DNA from: Tolypothrix sp. FACHB-123
GTDB taxonomy: Bacteria > Cyanobacteriota > Cyanobacteriia > Cyanobacteriales > Nostocaceae
Assembly: GCF_014697075.1 (NCBI RefSeq)
Contig: NZ_JACJRE010000041.1
Coordinates: forward strand, 1 to 64,000
Length of the DNA stretch: 64,000 bases
Direction of reading: 5' to 3'
The notes beneath the pieces are model-generated. The model searched no databases. It was not told the DNA's origin and saw nothing but the letters and a program-made list of their open reading frames with translations. This document shows, piece after piece, positions 44,291-54,336 of this stretch. Numbering within the stretch: the stretch's first letter is position 1; the number at the start of each line of letters is the position of its first letter. The translations under genes and the position numbers were made by a program.

Positions 44291-45730
44291 TTAAGATACA
44301 GCCTTTTGCAGAACTCTTAAATATTGTTTAGCAATGATTTCTGGCGTAAAATGCGACTGCAAATACTTACGCGAGGACACACCCATGTATTCTGCTAGTT
44401 TTTGGTCGTGATTGAGTAGGCGAATAAATTCTGCTAGTCCATAGCTGTCACCATTTTCAAAGCTAGCACCACATTGAGCATCTGTAATGAGTTGCCTTAA
44501 GTAAGAATACTTGGAACAAATCACGGCTACTGGACGGCCTGTTGCTAGGGCTGGGTAAAGTTTGCTAGGTGCAACTAAACTTTCCATTCCTGCTTCTACG
44601 CTGACTAAGGAGAGATCGCAAGCTGTTAAAGAATAAGGAAGTACTTGTTTTTCTTGATACGGTAAAAACAGGAAATTGCTGAGATTTAAATCATTAACTT
44701 CTTGGATAAAACTGTCATGTTTTGGCCCGCCACCAATACAAACAAACTGAATTGGCTCGTCTTGCAGTTGTTTGGCAGCTGCTAAAATTGTGTCTAAATC
44801 ATGACATCTACCCATGTTGCCAGAATACAGAACAGTAAACTTGTTAACTAAGTCATATTTCTTAGCAAACCAGTTATCTTTTTTAACAATTGGCACAATC
44901 AAGTCAGGATCTCCCCAACTATGAATCACGGTAACTTTATCCGCTACTTCGGGACAAGTTGCCACTAAGCGCTGTTTCATCGCCGGGCTGAGGACGACGA
45001 TACCTTTGGATTTTTGCCAAATCTTTTTATTAAGTGCTTGCCAGAATTTGCCTAACCAGTGATTTTTGGGGATGACACCGAGAGCGATCGCAATATCTGG
45101 GTAAATATCATAAATTAAGCATACGTAGGATAACCCGAAACACAAGTGAGCAATATATCCCACGATGGGTAAAAATGGTGGGGCGGAAGTCAACAACAAT
45201 AAATTCCGGCGACGGACACATCTGATGAGATGTACCACAGCGCGCAAAGTAAATAATATACCGTTGACGGCCTTACCTCGAACCCGCCGCGACCATAATT
45301 GTGCAGTGCGCGATCGTTGAATTCTGACTCGACCGAGTTGTTCTACAGCTGGCGCACTAGCAGTCCCAAACGCATAACCAGGCTGTCCTGTAAATACTTC
45401 AATATTTACCCCCTGTTTGCTTAACTGGCTAACTAATTCTTCAATTAATTGTCCTGTAGCAGCATAGTCTGGGGGAAAAAACTCAGTTATTACCGATAAA
45501 TTTAGCGATTGATTGTACCAAGCTTCCTTGAAGCCTAAAGACTGATGGGGAACTATGGAAGGAAAAACAAAGGTGGAAAAATTCTTGCCATTATTTTCTC
45601 TTTTATCCTCGAAGTTAACTTCTTCACTTGACAACAATCCTCTATCAGTTTCGACTATTTTCTGATTTTGAGAACGGTTGTTTATGGATTTGGTTAGCAA
45701 CGATTTTTTCAGCCACTCACTAAATGTCAT
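44291..45730 (-). CDS. family 4 glycosyltransferase (WcaI-like)
   Basis: A 479-residue GT-B enzyme resembling the colanic-acid WcaI type. The core starts at LNLSVITEFFPPDYAATGQL near residue 77, after a variable hydrophilic tail. YSGNMGRCHDLDTILAAAKQ lies near residue 310, and SLVSVEAGMESLVAPSKLYP near residue 390 stands where other GT4s have EX7E. A hydrophobic stretch (LLLLTSAPPFLPIVGYIAHL) may contact the membrane. It is the first gene of the minus-strand glycan locus and heads the transcript that starts in the 1.8-kb gap. Confidence 0.88.
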   Translation of the reverse strand: MTFSEWLKKSLLTKSINNRSQNQKIVETDRGLLSSEEVNFEDKRENNGKNFSTFVFPSIVPHQSLGFKEAWYNQSLNLSVITEFFPPDYAATGQLIEELVSQLSKQGVNIEVFTGQPGYAFGTASAPAVEQLGRVRIQRSRTAQLWSRRVRGKAVNGILFTLRAVVHLIRCVRRRNLLLLTSAPPFLPIVGYIAHLCFGLSYVCLIYDIYPDIAIALGVIPKNHWLGKFWQALNKKIWQKSKGIVVLSPAMKQRLVATCPEVADKVTVIHSWGDPDLIVPIVKKDNWFAKKYDLVNKFTVLYSGNMGRCHDLDTILAAAKQLQDEPIQFVCIGGGPKHDSFIQEVNDLNLSNFLFLPYQEKQVLPYSLTACDLSLVSVEAGMESLVAPSKLYPALATGRPVAVICSKYSYLRQLITDAQCGASFENGDSYGLAEFIRLLNHDQKLAEYMGVSSRKYLQSHFTPEIIAKQYLRVLQKAVS

Positions 45731-47535
45731 TGGCTACATCGTCCTTTCAAAATGTTTTCTATCTAGAAATACCCTTAACAGCAAGGTAAACAGTGTCGGC
45801 TTTTATGGCTGAGTCCCTGTTGTTAAATTCCTTTATAATCTATGTCTCAGGAAATTAGTTAAAAAGCAACTCTTTATTAAAAAAAAGTATAACTTTTTAT
45901 ATAGTCCTGAGTAAGCTCGCACTTTATTTTTCTCGCGATTCAAAAACTACAGATGTTTTAAGGCTGGTATTTTGTATGTTTAAGATATTAAATGACGCCA
46001 AAATAAGCGAATATTTTTATTAGCAATAGACGCAAAAATCCCAGAGTTTCATTTATAAAACTCCGAATCTTGTTAAGAGCAAAATTTTACAGATTTAGAT
46101 GACAGTAGTCACAAATAATGCCTTGTCTATCACCTTGTTTTGCTGTCTCCCCCATGAGAAATTATTGCTACAACTCCTCAAAAGCTGTTAATTCAACCTT
46201 TTGCTGGTTTTTGAGTTACTTTCAGTGCTTCTGGCAACACGGATCCACTTAAGCAAAATATCATACCAAATATATTTGATAAGTCAATAATTTAATCGCA
46301 ATTCAATAATTTTTTAATTTTTTTCTAGACTCAGGTATTTTGTTCCTCGGCTCAAGAATTTTACATCTGCCCAACTACCTACAACTAGGAAATAATCAGC
46401 CCATAGGTAGTTAAGCAAATAAATTGAATATCGTCTCTTTGGAGGATAATCTAGGAGCTATATTCTCGATATAGGTATTATTTCTCAAGCTAAAACTGCT
46501 GTTAATTATCCGCAAAATTGCCAAATTGTAAATCGCGGCTACTTCTCAATCACTGAATTAGACTTCGATTATAAGTCACTCAAATTTAATAGCTATTAGT
46601 TTTTATTAGCTAGGAGCTAATAAACGTAGATTTTTGTCTTTATTAATGGCAAAAATTGGTATTTAGCAATGATTTTCCAGTTCTTTGGATGAATATCGCA
46701 ATTTTTTCTTGTCTTAAGAACGAGCTATATTCTAGATAATGCCCGATTTAAACATCAGCTTCTAGGAAAGGTTGTTGGCAACAATCAAATCGAAGCTATC
46801 TGAGGACTATACAAAACTTAATATTTATGTAATATCATAATTAGCAAAAATGCAGTAGGCTAGCTAGCAAACCAATAAAAACTGTTTCTTTTTAGACAGC
46901 CCCACTGATAGCGATCGCCACTAGCGATGAATAAAACAATTTAAATCTTTCTGCTTGCGGCTTTCTGCCTTGTTTACTAACAGATACTACTGCCTACTGT
47001 CAACAGTGCTGACTGAAGCTATCAACCAAGATTACTAAAAGGGTGTGCCAATCAACCGCTAAACGAGCTTAATCATTTATACTTAAATATTTTTATACTT
47101 AAAATTAACATAAATACCCAGGCTTACTGAAGAGAAGCCAGAATATACTTGCACAAGTATCCAATTGTTTACATTACTACAGTAATTACTGTTAAACTAC
47201 GTACAATGGACAATATTCATTTTCAACTATTTAACACCAGCAAACCCTCTGATTTTGCTCCAGCTAATCCAGGTTGATTGCATTCAGAGTATAAATACTG
47301 GGAAGGTTTAGCATCTCATCTGAGAATCTCAACCAGCTAGATAAAATCTCAACTTTGAGTAAATCTGTGGATTGGGGTAGATAAAAGTCTTCCAGAAAAA
47401 ATATTGAATTTATTTAAATTTAACTATTGACATTTGCGATAGCAGCAATTAATTAGAATTACAAGATTGTGCTGGCTTTAACTGAACTTTGTCGGATATA
47501 AACTCACTTAACTGATTACACAATACGAATTAATA
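45731..47535. promoter_or_regulatory. 1.8-kb divergent AT-rich intergenic region
   Basis: An unusually long gap between the first gene of the glycan locus (minus) and the tyrosine autokinase gene (plus). No open frame of useful length or recognisable RNA gene could be found, and the tandem repeats common elsewhere are largely absent. It must hold the divergent promoters of the locus. It contains a 14-bp perfect palindrome at 47179-47192 and one CAGCGATCGCCACTAGCG HIP1 region near 46910. Confidence 0.5.
47179..47192. promoter_or_regulatory. perfect 14-bp palindrome, possible operator
   Basis: ACAGTAATTACTGT is its own reverse complement. It lies about 345 bases upstream of the autokinase start, within the long divergent promoter region. 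A regulator-binding site is a guess from symmetry only. Confidence 0.35.
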
Positions 47536-49734
47536 ATGGAGAACCATTTTACTAAAACTTCAAGTTACGAACGGAATGGAAATGCTGACCATTCAATATT
47601 TCCATCTCAGTTTGCAGCCTTAGGATTTGAAAAAGAAAGCAGTGATTGGGATTTACGGCAAATCCTGGGGCTGTTACAGCGCAGGGCTTTAATTATTGTG
47701 GGGGTAGGTACTTTAGTCATGAGTGCTGTTACCTACTCAACAATCAATCAAAAACCAGTTTATGAAAGCAATTTTCAACTTTTAGTAGAACCCCTCAATG
47801 AAGAAAAATCTTTGTTGCAACTGACGGTAGATCCTACTAACTCAGATAAGTCAGGTAATCTAGATTATGAAAGCCAAATTCAGGTTCTCAGAAGTCCAGA
47901 ATTAATGGCAGGTATTGTTAAGCAAATACAAACTTTTTATCCTGAAATTAGCTATAGCTCTTTAATCGAAAATCTAACCATTCGGCGTTTAGGTACAGCT
48001 AAGATTATAGAAGTACGCTATCGCAGCAGTGATAGTAATCAAATTAAATTAGTACTAGATATTATTTCCAAATCTTACTTAAACTACAGTCTAGATAAAC
48101 GCCAAACTAAGCTAAGGCAAGGAGTACAGTTTGTTGATAAACAGTTACCTAATATTAAAAAACGAGTAGAACATCTCCAAAAAGAGCTACAACTGTTTCG
48201 CCAAAAATATGAATTTATTAGTCCAGAAACTCAGGCTTCACACGTAGCAGAAAGAGTCCAAGCCTTAAGCGAGCAAAGGCTAGCAATAGATCAGAAATTA
48301 GCAGAATATCGGGCTATTTTTACGGGACTTAAAGGAGAACAAGGTGAACTAGCAGCCTTAAATAATGCACCTGTATATCAGCAATTATTTGGACAAATAC
48401 AGCAATTAGAAACGGAAATGGCTGGTGAATTAGTGCGATTTCAAGAAGACAGCCCACCAGTAATACGCTTGAAGCAGAAGAAAGAAAATATCTTAACAAT
48501 GCTCAAGCAAGAAGCACAGCGGATTTTAGGGGTAAAATTTGCTGAAGTAGCCACGCAAATCCAAATTTTGGAAGTTCAAAGTCAAGAACTGAGTAAAGCC
48601 GAAAGCCTTCTCTATCGTCAAGTGAAACTCTTACCAGTTTTATCTAGAAAATATGCGGAACTTCAACGAGAACTCCAAATTGCCACTGATAGCCTAAATC
48701 GGTTTTTAACTACTCGCGAAACTCTAGAAATTCAAGTTGCTCAAACAGAACTACCCTGGGAATTAATTCAAGAACCATTTGAGCCAGAAAATCCTATATC
48801 TCCTAATGTTCCTCGGAGTTTAGCTCTAGGCGCTGTAGCTAGTTTACTATTAGGTTTTGGTATTAGCCTGCTAATGGAGAAGGTAGATAATACTTACCAT
48901 AATGCAGAAAGCCTTAAGGCAAATCTGAAACTACCTTTGTTAGGAGTCTTACCTTTTGAGAAGAAAATTCAAAACCAGCTTTATCACAATATAGAACGGA
49001 AAAATATTACCGAAAAAACGCCATTTAAATTTTGGCGAAAAGTTTCTAAAGTGTCTAAAAGTTTACAGCATGGCTCAGGGAGCGATCGCTATTACGGTCA
49101 AGGTAGATTCTGGGAATCTTTACAGGTACTGTATTCAAATATTCAACTGCTCAGTTCCGATCAACCGATTAAATCCTTAATTATTAGTTCAGCACTACCA
49201 GGTGATGGTAAGTCTACTGTGTCATTCCAATTAGCCCAAATCGCCGCCGCAATGGGTAAACGAGTCCTACTTGTAGATGCAGATTTGCGCCGTCCCCAAG
49301 TTCATCGGTTATGCGATTTAAATAATTTATGGGGATTGAGTAGTTTAATTTCGACAAATATACCTGCGGGGCAAGTCATCCGGCAAATGCCAGAGATGAA
49401 TAACTTATCTGTAGTGACTTCCGGGCCTATACCACCCGACCCAGCAAGGTTACTTTCATCAGAAAAGATGAAACAGCTGATGGGATATTTCCAAAGAACC
49501 TTTGACTTAGTAATTTATGACGTTCCGCCCATCGTGGGATTAGTTGATGCCAGAATGCTCGCACCCTACACCGATGGAGTAGTCTTAGTTGTCAGGATAG
49601 ACAAAACAGATAAAACAGGCATCATGCAAGCTCAGGAAAGTCTGAAAATTTCTCCAGTCAATCTCTTAGGCATTGTGGCTAATGGAGATAAAACTCAATA
49701 CAAAGGCTATAAACATTATTATAAAACTTATTAG
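47536..49734 (+). CDS. polysaccharide co-polymerase / tyrosine autokinase (Wzc-like)
   Basis: A 732-residue inner-membrane protein that as a family controls chain length and export of surface polysaccharide by cyclic tyrosine phosphorylation. The Wzz domain follows the first membrane helix (ALIIVGVGTLVMSAVTY near residue 52). A coiled coil occupies about residues 195-400, and the second helix (LALGAVASLLLGFGISLLME) lies near 435. The BY-kinase has Walker A SALPGDGKST near residue 555, Walker A' VLLVDADLRRPQVH, and Walker B LVIYDVPPI near residue 660. The C-terminus ends in a tyrosine cluster (YKGYKHYYKTY), the expected phosphorylation site. It is transcribed away from the glycan locus. Confidence 0.93.
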   Translation: MENHFTKTSSYERNGNADHSIFPSQFAALGFEKESSDWDLRQILGLLQRRALIIVGVGTLVMSAVTYSTINQKPVYESNFQLLVEPLNEEKSLLQLTVDPTNSDKSGNLDYESQIQVLRSPELMAGIVKQIQTFYPEISYSSLIENLTIRRLGTAKIIEVRYRSSDSNQIKLVLDIISKSYLNYSLDKRQTKLRQGVQFVDKQLPNIKKRVEHLQKELQLFRQKYEFISPETQASHVAERVQALSEQRLAIDQKLAEYRAIFTGLKGEQGELAALNNAPVYQQLFGQIQQLETEMAGELVRFQEDSPPVIRLKQKKENILTMLKQEAQRILGVKFAEVATQIQILEVQSQELSKAESLLYRQVKLLPVLSRKYAELQRELQIATDSLNRFLTTRETLEIQVAQTELPWELIQEPFEPENPISPNVPRSLALGAVASLLLGFGISLLMEKVDNTYHNAESLKANLKLPLLGVLPFEKKIQNQLYHNIERKNITEKTPFKFWRKVSKVSKSLQHGSGSDRYYGQGRFWESLQVLYSNIQLLSSDQPIKSLIISSALPGDGKSTVSFQLAQIAAAMGKRVLLVDADLRRPQVHRLCDLNNLWGLSSLISTNIPAGQVIRQMPEMNNLSVVTSGPIPPDPARLLSSEKMKQLMGYFQRTFDLVIYDVPPIVGLVDARMLAPYTDGVVLVVRIDKTDKTGIMQAQESLKISPVNLLGIVANGDKTQYKGYKHYYKTY

Positions 49735-49764
49735 AAAGGGGCATTGGGCATTGCCTTCTCTACT

Positions 49765-49812
49765 CTCTAGCTCTATCTAGCCCCTAGTCTCTAGCCCCTA
49801 GCCCCTAGCCCT
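49765..49812. repeat. short tandem repeat, CTAGCCC family
   Basis: About six copies of CTAGCCC/CTAGTCT heptamers follow the autokinase stop codon. The same heptamer family lies near 14330 and 16660. Confidence 0.7.
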
Positions 49813-49859
49813 TATTTAAGTACGTTAGGCTGTAATAGTTGGGCTTTTCAGGTACAGCC

Positions 49860-50435
49860 ATGCGTGTTGCAGTCATATTTGGCATAGCGATCGCAACTAT
49901 AGTTGGACTAGAAGGATATACCTCAAAATCAAGTTCAGCAATTCAGTTGCAAGATGGCACAGTATATTTTGCCTCACCACCTCGCCTGCTTGGGGCGTCT
50001 ACTACTTTTAATGAAGTTTATGTCTGGGGTGCAACCTACTACTTTACTCTTAGCCTCCCAGAAAATGCTGGCGAACCCTTACAGAAAATCACAATTAACC
50101 AGCGTGAAGGAGTAGATTATATTCGCTTCAATCTCAAAAAGAGTTTTGCCTTTGAAGGGACGAGTTCCCGTGAAGGTCAAAAGCTAGGATTAAAAGAAGC
50201 GAATAGCGATCGCAAAACTCAGACAGTAACACTAACATTCGATCCGCCAGTAGCTCCCGGTAAAACCATTACAATTGCGCTCCAACCTCAACAAAATCCC
50301 TCAGTTTCTGGTGTTTATTTATTTGGTGTTACAGCTTTTCCCGCCGGAGAAAAATCTCACGGGCAATTTCTTGGTTTTGGCCGACTACATTTTTACAATC
50401 ACGGTCGCACTATTTTTTCACCTTTTGGGTGGTGA
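49860..50435 (+). CDS. DUF2808 exported protein
   Basis: A 191-residue protein of the DUF2808 family, which is almost confined to cyanobacteria and of unknown function. The N-terminus is a signal sequence (MRVAVIFGIAIATIVGLEGY). The typical blocks are visible: YFASPPRLLGASTTFNEVYV, TYYFTLSLPENAGEPLQKIT, then FNLKKSFAFEG and VTLTFDPPVAPGKTITIAL, ending in GRLHFYN. The ATG at 49860 was chosen because it starts the signal sequence; the TTG at 49839 adds only repeat-adjacent residues. Periplasmic or surface location is likely. Confidence 0.87.
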   Translation: MRVAVIFGIAIATIVGLEGYTSKSSSAIQLQDGTVYFASPPRLLGASTTFNEVYVWGATYYFTLSLPENAGEPLQKITINQREGVDYIRFNLKKSFAFEGTSSREGQKLGLKEANSDRKTQTVTLTFDPPVAPGKTITIALQPQQNPSVSGVYLFGVTAFPAGEKSHGQFLGFGRLHFYNHGRTIFSPFGW

Positions 50436-50439
50436 TACA

Positions 50440-50525
50440 AATTCAAAATTCAAAATTCGTCTTGAAAAGTTTGCTCAACGGGGGGAACCCCCGCACGCAA
50501 CTTTTCGCAAAATTCAAAATTAAGA
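50440..50525. repeat. ATTCAAA repeats flanking a hairpin
   Basis: AATTCAAAATTCAAAATTCG and a second AAAATTCAAAATT lie on either side of a GGGGGAACCCCC hairpin. The same ATTCAAA unit also occurs inside recJ. Confidence 0.65.
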
Positions 50526-50651
50526 AAGTGAGACTCAGCATACCTTTTAGCGTTTGCATCTGTACCAAATTTTTTGTGCATTGGGATGAGGGGATAGGGG
50601 AAGGAAAGCAGGACAAAAAATAAATCATCAATGCCCAATGCCCAATAAATA

Positions 50652-53237
50652 TTACTTTTCCTTAAATGTCCAAACACCTTCATCCCAATCTGCATCTGAT
50701 GGGGGTGATTGTATCCAGTGCTGACAACGGCGCAGGTATAAGATAGCGGCTTTGTCATTACTATCAACAGCTAAAGCTTGACTAAATTCGGTTTGTGCTT
50801 GGTGAAATTGTCGATTCAGGTAATACTCGCGCCCTTTTTGATAACGCTCAATTACTTCTAATTTTTTACTACTAATAGGGTCGGAACGTAAACTGATTAA
50901 TTCGTATATGGCTACTGGCTCATTTCTACCTTTGACGCGAATATAATCTAATTCTCTTGCCCAAATATTATCGCGGCATGGTTTATAAGTATTATCGCTA
51001 AGAATGATGTCGCAACCGTACTGTTTGCTAACACTTTCAAGTCGGGAACCAAGATTTACACCATCGCCAATGGCAGTAAATTCCATTCTTTTACTAGAAC
51101 CAATATTACCGCTAATTACGGTATCAGAATTAATGCCAATACCAATGTTAATTCTTGGCTTATTAGTGAGGTAGCGGAGGTGATTAAATTCCTGTAATCG
51201 ATGGCGCATTTCTAAAGCTGTTTGCACTGCCATCCAAGCATGTTCTTCCAATGGTAAAGGCGAACCAAATACAGCCATAATGGCATCACCAATATATTTA
51301 TCTAGTGTGCCTTTATGTTTAAAAACTGCCTCTACCATTGATTCAAAATATTCATTAAGCATACTCACAACTTCTTCAGCTTCGAGATTTTCGGTTAAAG
51401 TTGTATAGCCCCGAATATCAGAAAAGAGAATAGAAACTTCTTTGCGATCGCCTCCTAATTTGGCATCATCTAACTTAAGTAGTTCTTCAGCTAATTCTTG
51501 CGTCATGTAGCGGTACATGGTACTTTTCAGCCGCTTTTCATCGCTAATATCTTCCATGACAACTAGCGCGCCTTGAATTTTTTGGCGATCGCTAGCATCG
51601 GCAATGGTATTAATTGATAAATTGATACTGTGTTGTTCTGTACCAGGAGTAATTAAAGTGCGATCGGGATAATACTGCTGGCGATTTTTTAAGTCGGCTG
51701 CATTTAAAGCATTTTCGCACCAAATACTAAAATTACCCTCTTTAATGCGGATAATATCTTGAATTAACTTACCTTCTAATCTGTCTACTTCTGGTAATTC
51801 TAAAAGGCGTTTAGCACTTTCATTCGCAGCAATAATTAAGCCGGATTTATCTGTAGAAATTACCCCATTAGAAAGACTGCGCAAAATATCTCGCTGCATT
51901 TGTTCTTGTTGCTTCACTTTGGCAAATAACTGGGCATTTTGTAGCGCTACGCCAGCTTGAATATTAAAAGCTTCCATAAACTCTTCATCATTATGATCGA
52001 AACTTGCTTGGAAGCATTCTGGAGCTTTCGGCCAAAGAGAATGATCGTAAGCGGGAAAATCTCCTGATTTGCGTTTGTTGACTAACTGAGTAACACCAAT
52101 CAATTCGCGATCGGCGTTAAATACGGGCATACAAAGTAAACTACAGGTACGAAAGTTAGTTTCCTGGTCAATTTTTTTTGCGGTTTCCGAGTCGGGATGA
52201 TCGTATAAATCAAAGGGAATATTGAGTTTTTTACCAGATGCTGCAACTATCCCCGCAAACCCTTTACCTATAGGAATTCGTAATTCTTTTTTTGTGCCGT
52301 CAACTTGAGTAATTTTTGTCCATAACTCTTGGCGATCGCGGTCGATTAACCACAAGGTACTGCGATCGGCATTCATTAATTCTTTGGCTTCATCCATTAC
52401 CCGTTTGAGGGTATCTTCTAAATCTAAATTGCTTTGTGAAAGTGATTTAATTGCTTTCATTAAAGCAGCAGCGGCTCTTTGTTTTTGCGTAGCTATATAA
52501 AAGGAACGCGATGATTCTAAAATTAATCTAATTGAGGGAGCGAATTCTTGAAATAATTCTTCGTCTGCTTTAGTAAAACCTTTAGTATCAATTCTGTCAG
52601 CAATTGCCGCATTTAAATTATGGACAGGTTTTAATTTATTCAGTAATTGCACTACTGCAACTAATTGTCCATGTTCATTTAACAATGGCAAAGCCAACAT
52701 TGTATATGTCCGGTAACCAGTGATTTTTTCCTGTTCCCGCGCAAATACTGAACGAGGATCTTGATAAAAATCATAGGGAATATTGATGACTTTTTTAAAA
52801 GTTGCGACTTCGCCAGCAATACCTTTATCGGCGGGAATGCGAATTTCTAAAGAGCGATCGCCTTCACCCTCCGCTAAAATTGACCATAGTTGTTGCTTTT
52901 CTTCATCTAGTAAAAAGATTGTCGTTCTATCTGCTCCTAATAATTCACCAGTTTTTAAAGTAATCGAATGCAACATTTCTTCCAGGATTGTATCAAACTC
53001 ATGAGAATCTAATCTGGATAAAGTTTGGTGTACAATCTGTAATTTCTGTTCGACTTCTTTAACAACTTGTTTAAAAGTTTCCTGTGTTAAGGGAGCTAGA
53101 AAAGATGAAATAGTTCCTTGTCTTTTTGCCAGCGCACCTACAGGAGCAGTATTTTCTTGTAAATAGCCATTTTCTGGATTACGAACACCAATAATTAAAT
53201 CGGCAGTCTCATCAAAACTAGGTTGATGCGATGACAT
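50652..53237 (-). CDS. cyaB1: class III adenylate cyclase with two GAF and one PAS domain (CyaB1-like)
   Basis: An 861-residue protein that makes cAMP, with the domain order of Anabaena CyaB1, known to be about this long. GAF-A covers residues 80-235, GAF-B 270-430, PAS 445-570 and the cyclase domain 598-780. Metal-binding aspartates are in FSDIRGY (607) and YIGDAIM (651). The purine-selecting pair is K647 and T721, the lysine/threonine combination that defines CyaB1-type adenylate cyclases. In that family GAF-B binds cAMP and activates the enzyme. A short TPR-like tail follows. The gene stands alone; the start ATG is at 53237. Confidence 0.93.
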   Translation of the reverse strand: MSSHQPSFDETADLIIGVRNPENGYLQENTAPVGALAKRQGTISSFLAPLTQETFKQVVKEVEQKLQIVHQTLSRLDSHEFDTILEEMLHSITLKTGELLGADRTTIFLLDEEKQQLWSILAEGEGDRSLEIRIPADKGIAGEVATFKKVINIPYDFYQDPRSVFAREQEKITGYRTYTMLALPLLNEHGQLVAVVQLLNKLKPVHNLNAAIADRIDTKGFTKADEELFQEFAPSIRLILESSRSFYIATQKQRAAAALMKAIKSLSQSNLDLEDTLKRVMDEAKELMNADRSTLWLIDRDRQELWTKITQVDGTKKELRIPIGKGFAGIVAASGKKLNIPFDLYDHPDSETAKKIDQETNFRTCSLLCMPVFNADRELIGVTQLVNKRKSGDFPAYDHSLWPKAPECFQASFDHNDEEFMEAFNIQAGVALQNAQLFAKVKQQEQMQRDILRSLSNGVISTDKSGLIIAANESAKRLLELPEVDRLEGKLIQDIIRIKEGNFSIWCENALNAADLKNRQQYYPDRTLITPGTEQHSINLSINTIADASDRQKIQGALVVMEDISDEKRLKSTMYRYMTQELAEELLKLDDAKLGGDRKEVSILFSDIRGYTTLTENLEAEEVVSMLNEYFESMVEAVFKHKGTLDKYIGDAIMAVFGSPLPLEEHAWMAVQTALEMRHRLQEFNHLRYLTNKPRINIGIGINSDTVISGNIGSSKRMEFTAIGDGVNLGSRLESVSKQYGCDIILSDNTYKPCRDNIWARELDYIRVKGRNEPVAIYELISLRSDPISSKKLEVIERYQKGREYYLNRQFHQAQTEFSQALAVDSNDKAAILYLRRCQHWIQSPPSDADWDEGVWTFKEK

Positions 53238-53973
53238 AATCAGCTTTATATATATAATGGTTATATTTTAGAACTGTAATTTAATTGTTGCAGATGACAA
53301 CAATCTCTATAGCAATCCTATTTCAGTTATGAAAAATATCGGTTTTGGCTGTTGACTGTTAACCGTTAACCGTCAACAACTCTACATGTAATATTTCACA
53401 AATCCGCTCTTCGGATTACTATAGACAGTATCCACAGTTTAATCTGTTGTTGAGCTAGCGTCATCCTGTGGAAAACTGGGTGAAATTAATAATTGAGGAT
53501 TTCTACTAGACTGATGCATAGTAACTTCCATATGTTTATGCCTCTAAAAATCTGCTTATTGAATGAGCGATAAGCAAAATTTTGCTCTATTTTGCTAGTC
53601 ATCTTCATGGGAGCAAATCTAACAACAGTCAAGAGATACCCTAATTCAGGCTGATTGTAAAGATGTCTGTTGTCAGTTGTTTTTATTACCTAAATAAGGC
53701 AGATGGCAGATGGCAGATGGCAGAAGGAAAGGAAGTATTTTCATGCATACACCAGAACGAATGAAAAGCCTTTGTTAAGAATCAACAGTCAACCGTCAAC
53801 AGTCAACCACCCGTGCAGATATTACCACTGATTTAAGTTGAAGTTTTGTAAAAAATTGAGTTAATTGCATAAAACCTAGATAAGAGGGCGATATATAAAT
53901 GTAGACGTTGAAAATTACATCAACTGAGTCTCAAACCTCATAGTTTAATCTTTTTATCCAGGTAAATTAACTT
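53238..53973. other. intergenic region with short tandem repeats
   Basis: No gene is seen over 736 bases. It holds GTTAACC/GTCAACC repeats at 53349-53378, GGCAGAT repeats at 53699-53728 and GTCAACA/GTCAACC repeats at 53784-53810. It also contains the promoters of the divergent cyclase and 58-residue protein genes, not assigned. Confidence 0.55.
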
Positions 53974-54150
53974 ATGGTTCAAACATTAGAGCGCCCACGC
54001 ACTGTAGTCAAGAGTACCTACACTCCCCCCAATCCCAAACCTTTATTACCCTTAGATCCACCATCTAAACCGACAAAAACTGAAGAAGCAACTGAAACTA
54101 CGCCAACAGAAGAAACATCTGAGCCGAGCGAGACTGAAGAAGCTTCATAA
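53974..54150 (+). CDS. 58-residue acidic, threonine/proline-rich protein
   Basis: A short protein missed by ordinary ORF calling. It begins MVQTLERPRTVVKSTYTPPN, has a proline-rich middle (PKPLLPLDPPSKP) and ends in a run of glutamate, threonine and serine. It is probably disordered. Function is unknown. An ATG with AT-rich leader and a following terminator at 54282-54303 suggest a real single-gene transcript. No signal or membrane segment. Confidence 0.6.
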   Translation: MVQTLERPRTVVKSTYTPPNPKPLLPLDPPSKPTKTEEATETTPTEETSEPSETEEAS

Positions 54151-54154
54151 AAAG

Positions 54155-54230
54155 CGGCGGGAAACCCCATCACTCAGGTGAAAGGAGAGGGAAAACTGCC
54201 CCCTGGATATGAGTATGGGGTGGTCAAAGT
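54155..54230 (+). ncRNA. possible structured RNA downstream of the small gene
   Basis: GC-rich and pairing-rich in an AT-rich setting. ACCCCAT near 54165 can pair with ATGGGGT near 54220. Inside are a small hairpin CACTCAGGTG and a purine-rich loop segment GGAGAGGGAAAACTGCCCCC. It is followed by a rho-independent terminator. No known RNA family was recognised. It may be a 3' untranslated structure or a separate RNA. Confidence 0.35.
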
Positions 54231-54281
54231 CAGAATCAAGGCCCATCAACCAGGTATACTAGATTGCTAATGCCTTACCAG

Positions 54282-54303
54282 ACGCTATTTATAGCGTTTT
54301 TTT
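54282..54303 (+). terminator. intrinsic terminator
   Basis: A 7-bp stem ACGCTAT/ATAGCGT with a 2-base loop and seven consecutive T. It ends the transcript of the 58-residue protein. It lies just before the adhesin gene and directly abuts an in-frame GTG at 54304, which argues that the adhesin starts further on. Confidence 0.85.
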
Positions 54304-54336
54304 GTGGGAAATTTTTCAGCAGAGGCAATTCTGGAG

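Noticed and set aside
54304-54336. GTG start for the TpsA adhesin
   Set aside because: It directly abuts the T-run of an intrinsic terminator, so the message would not include it. The ATG at 54337 starts the signal peptide.
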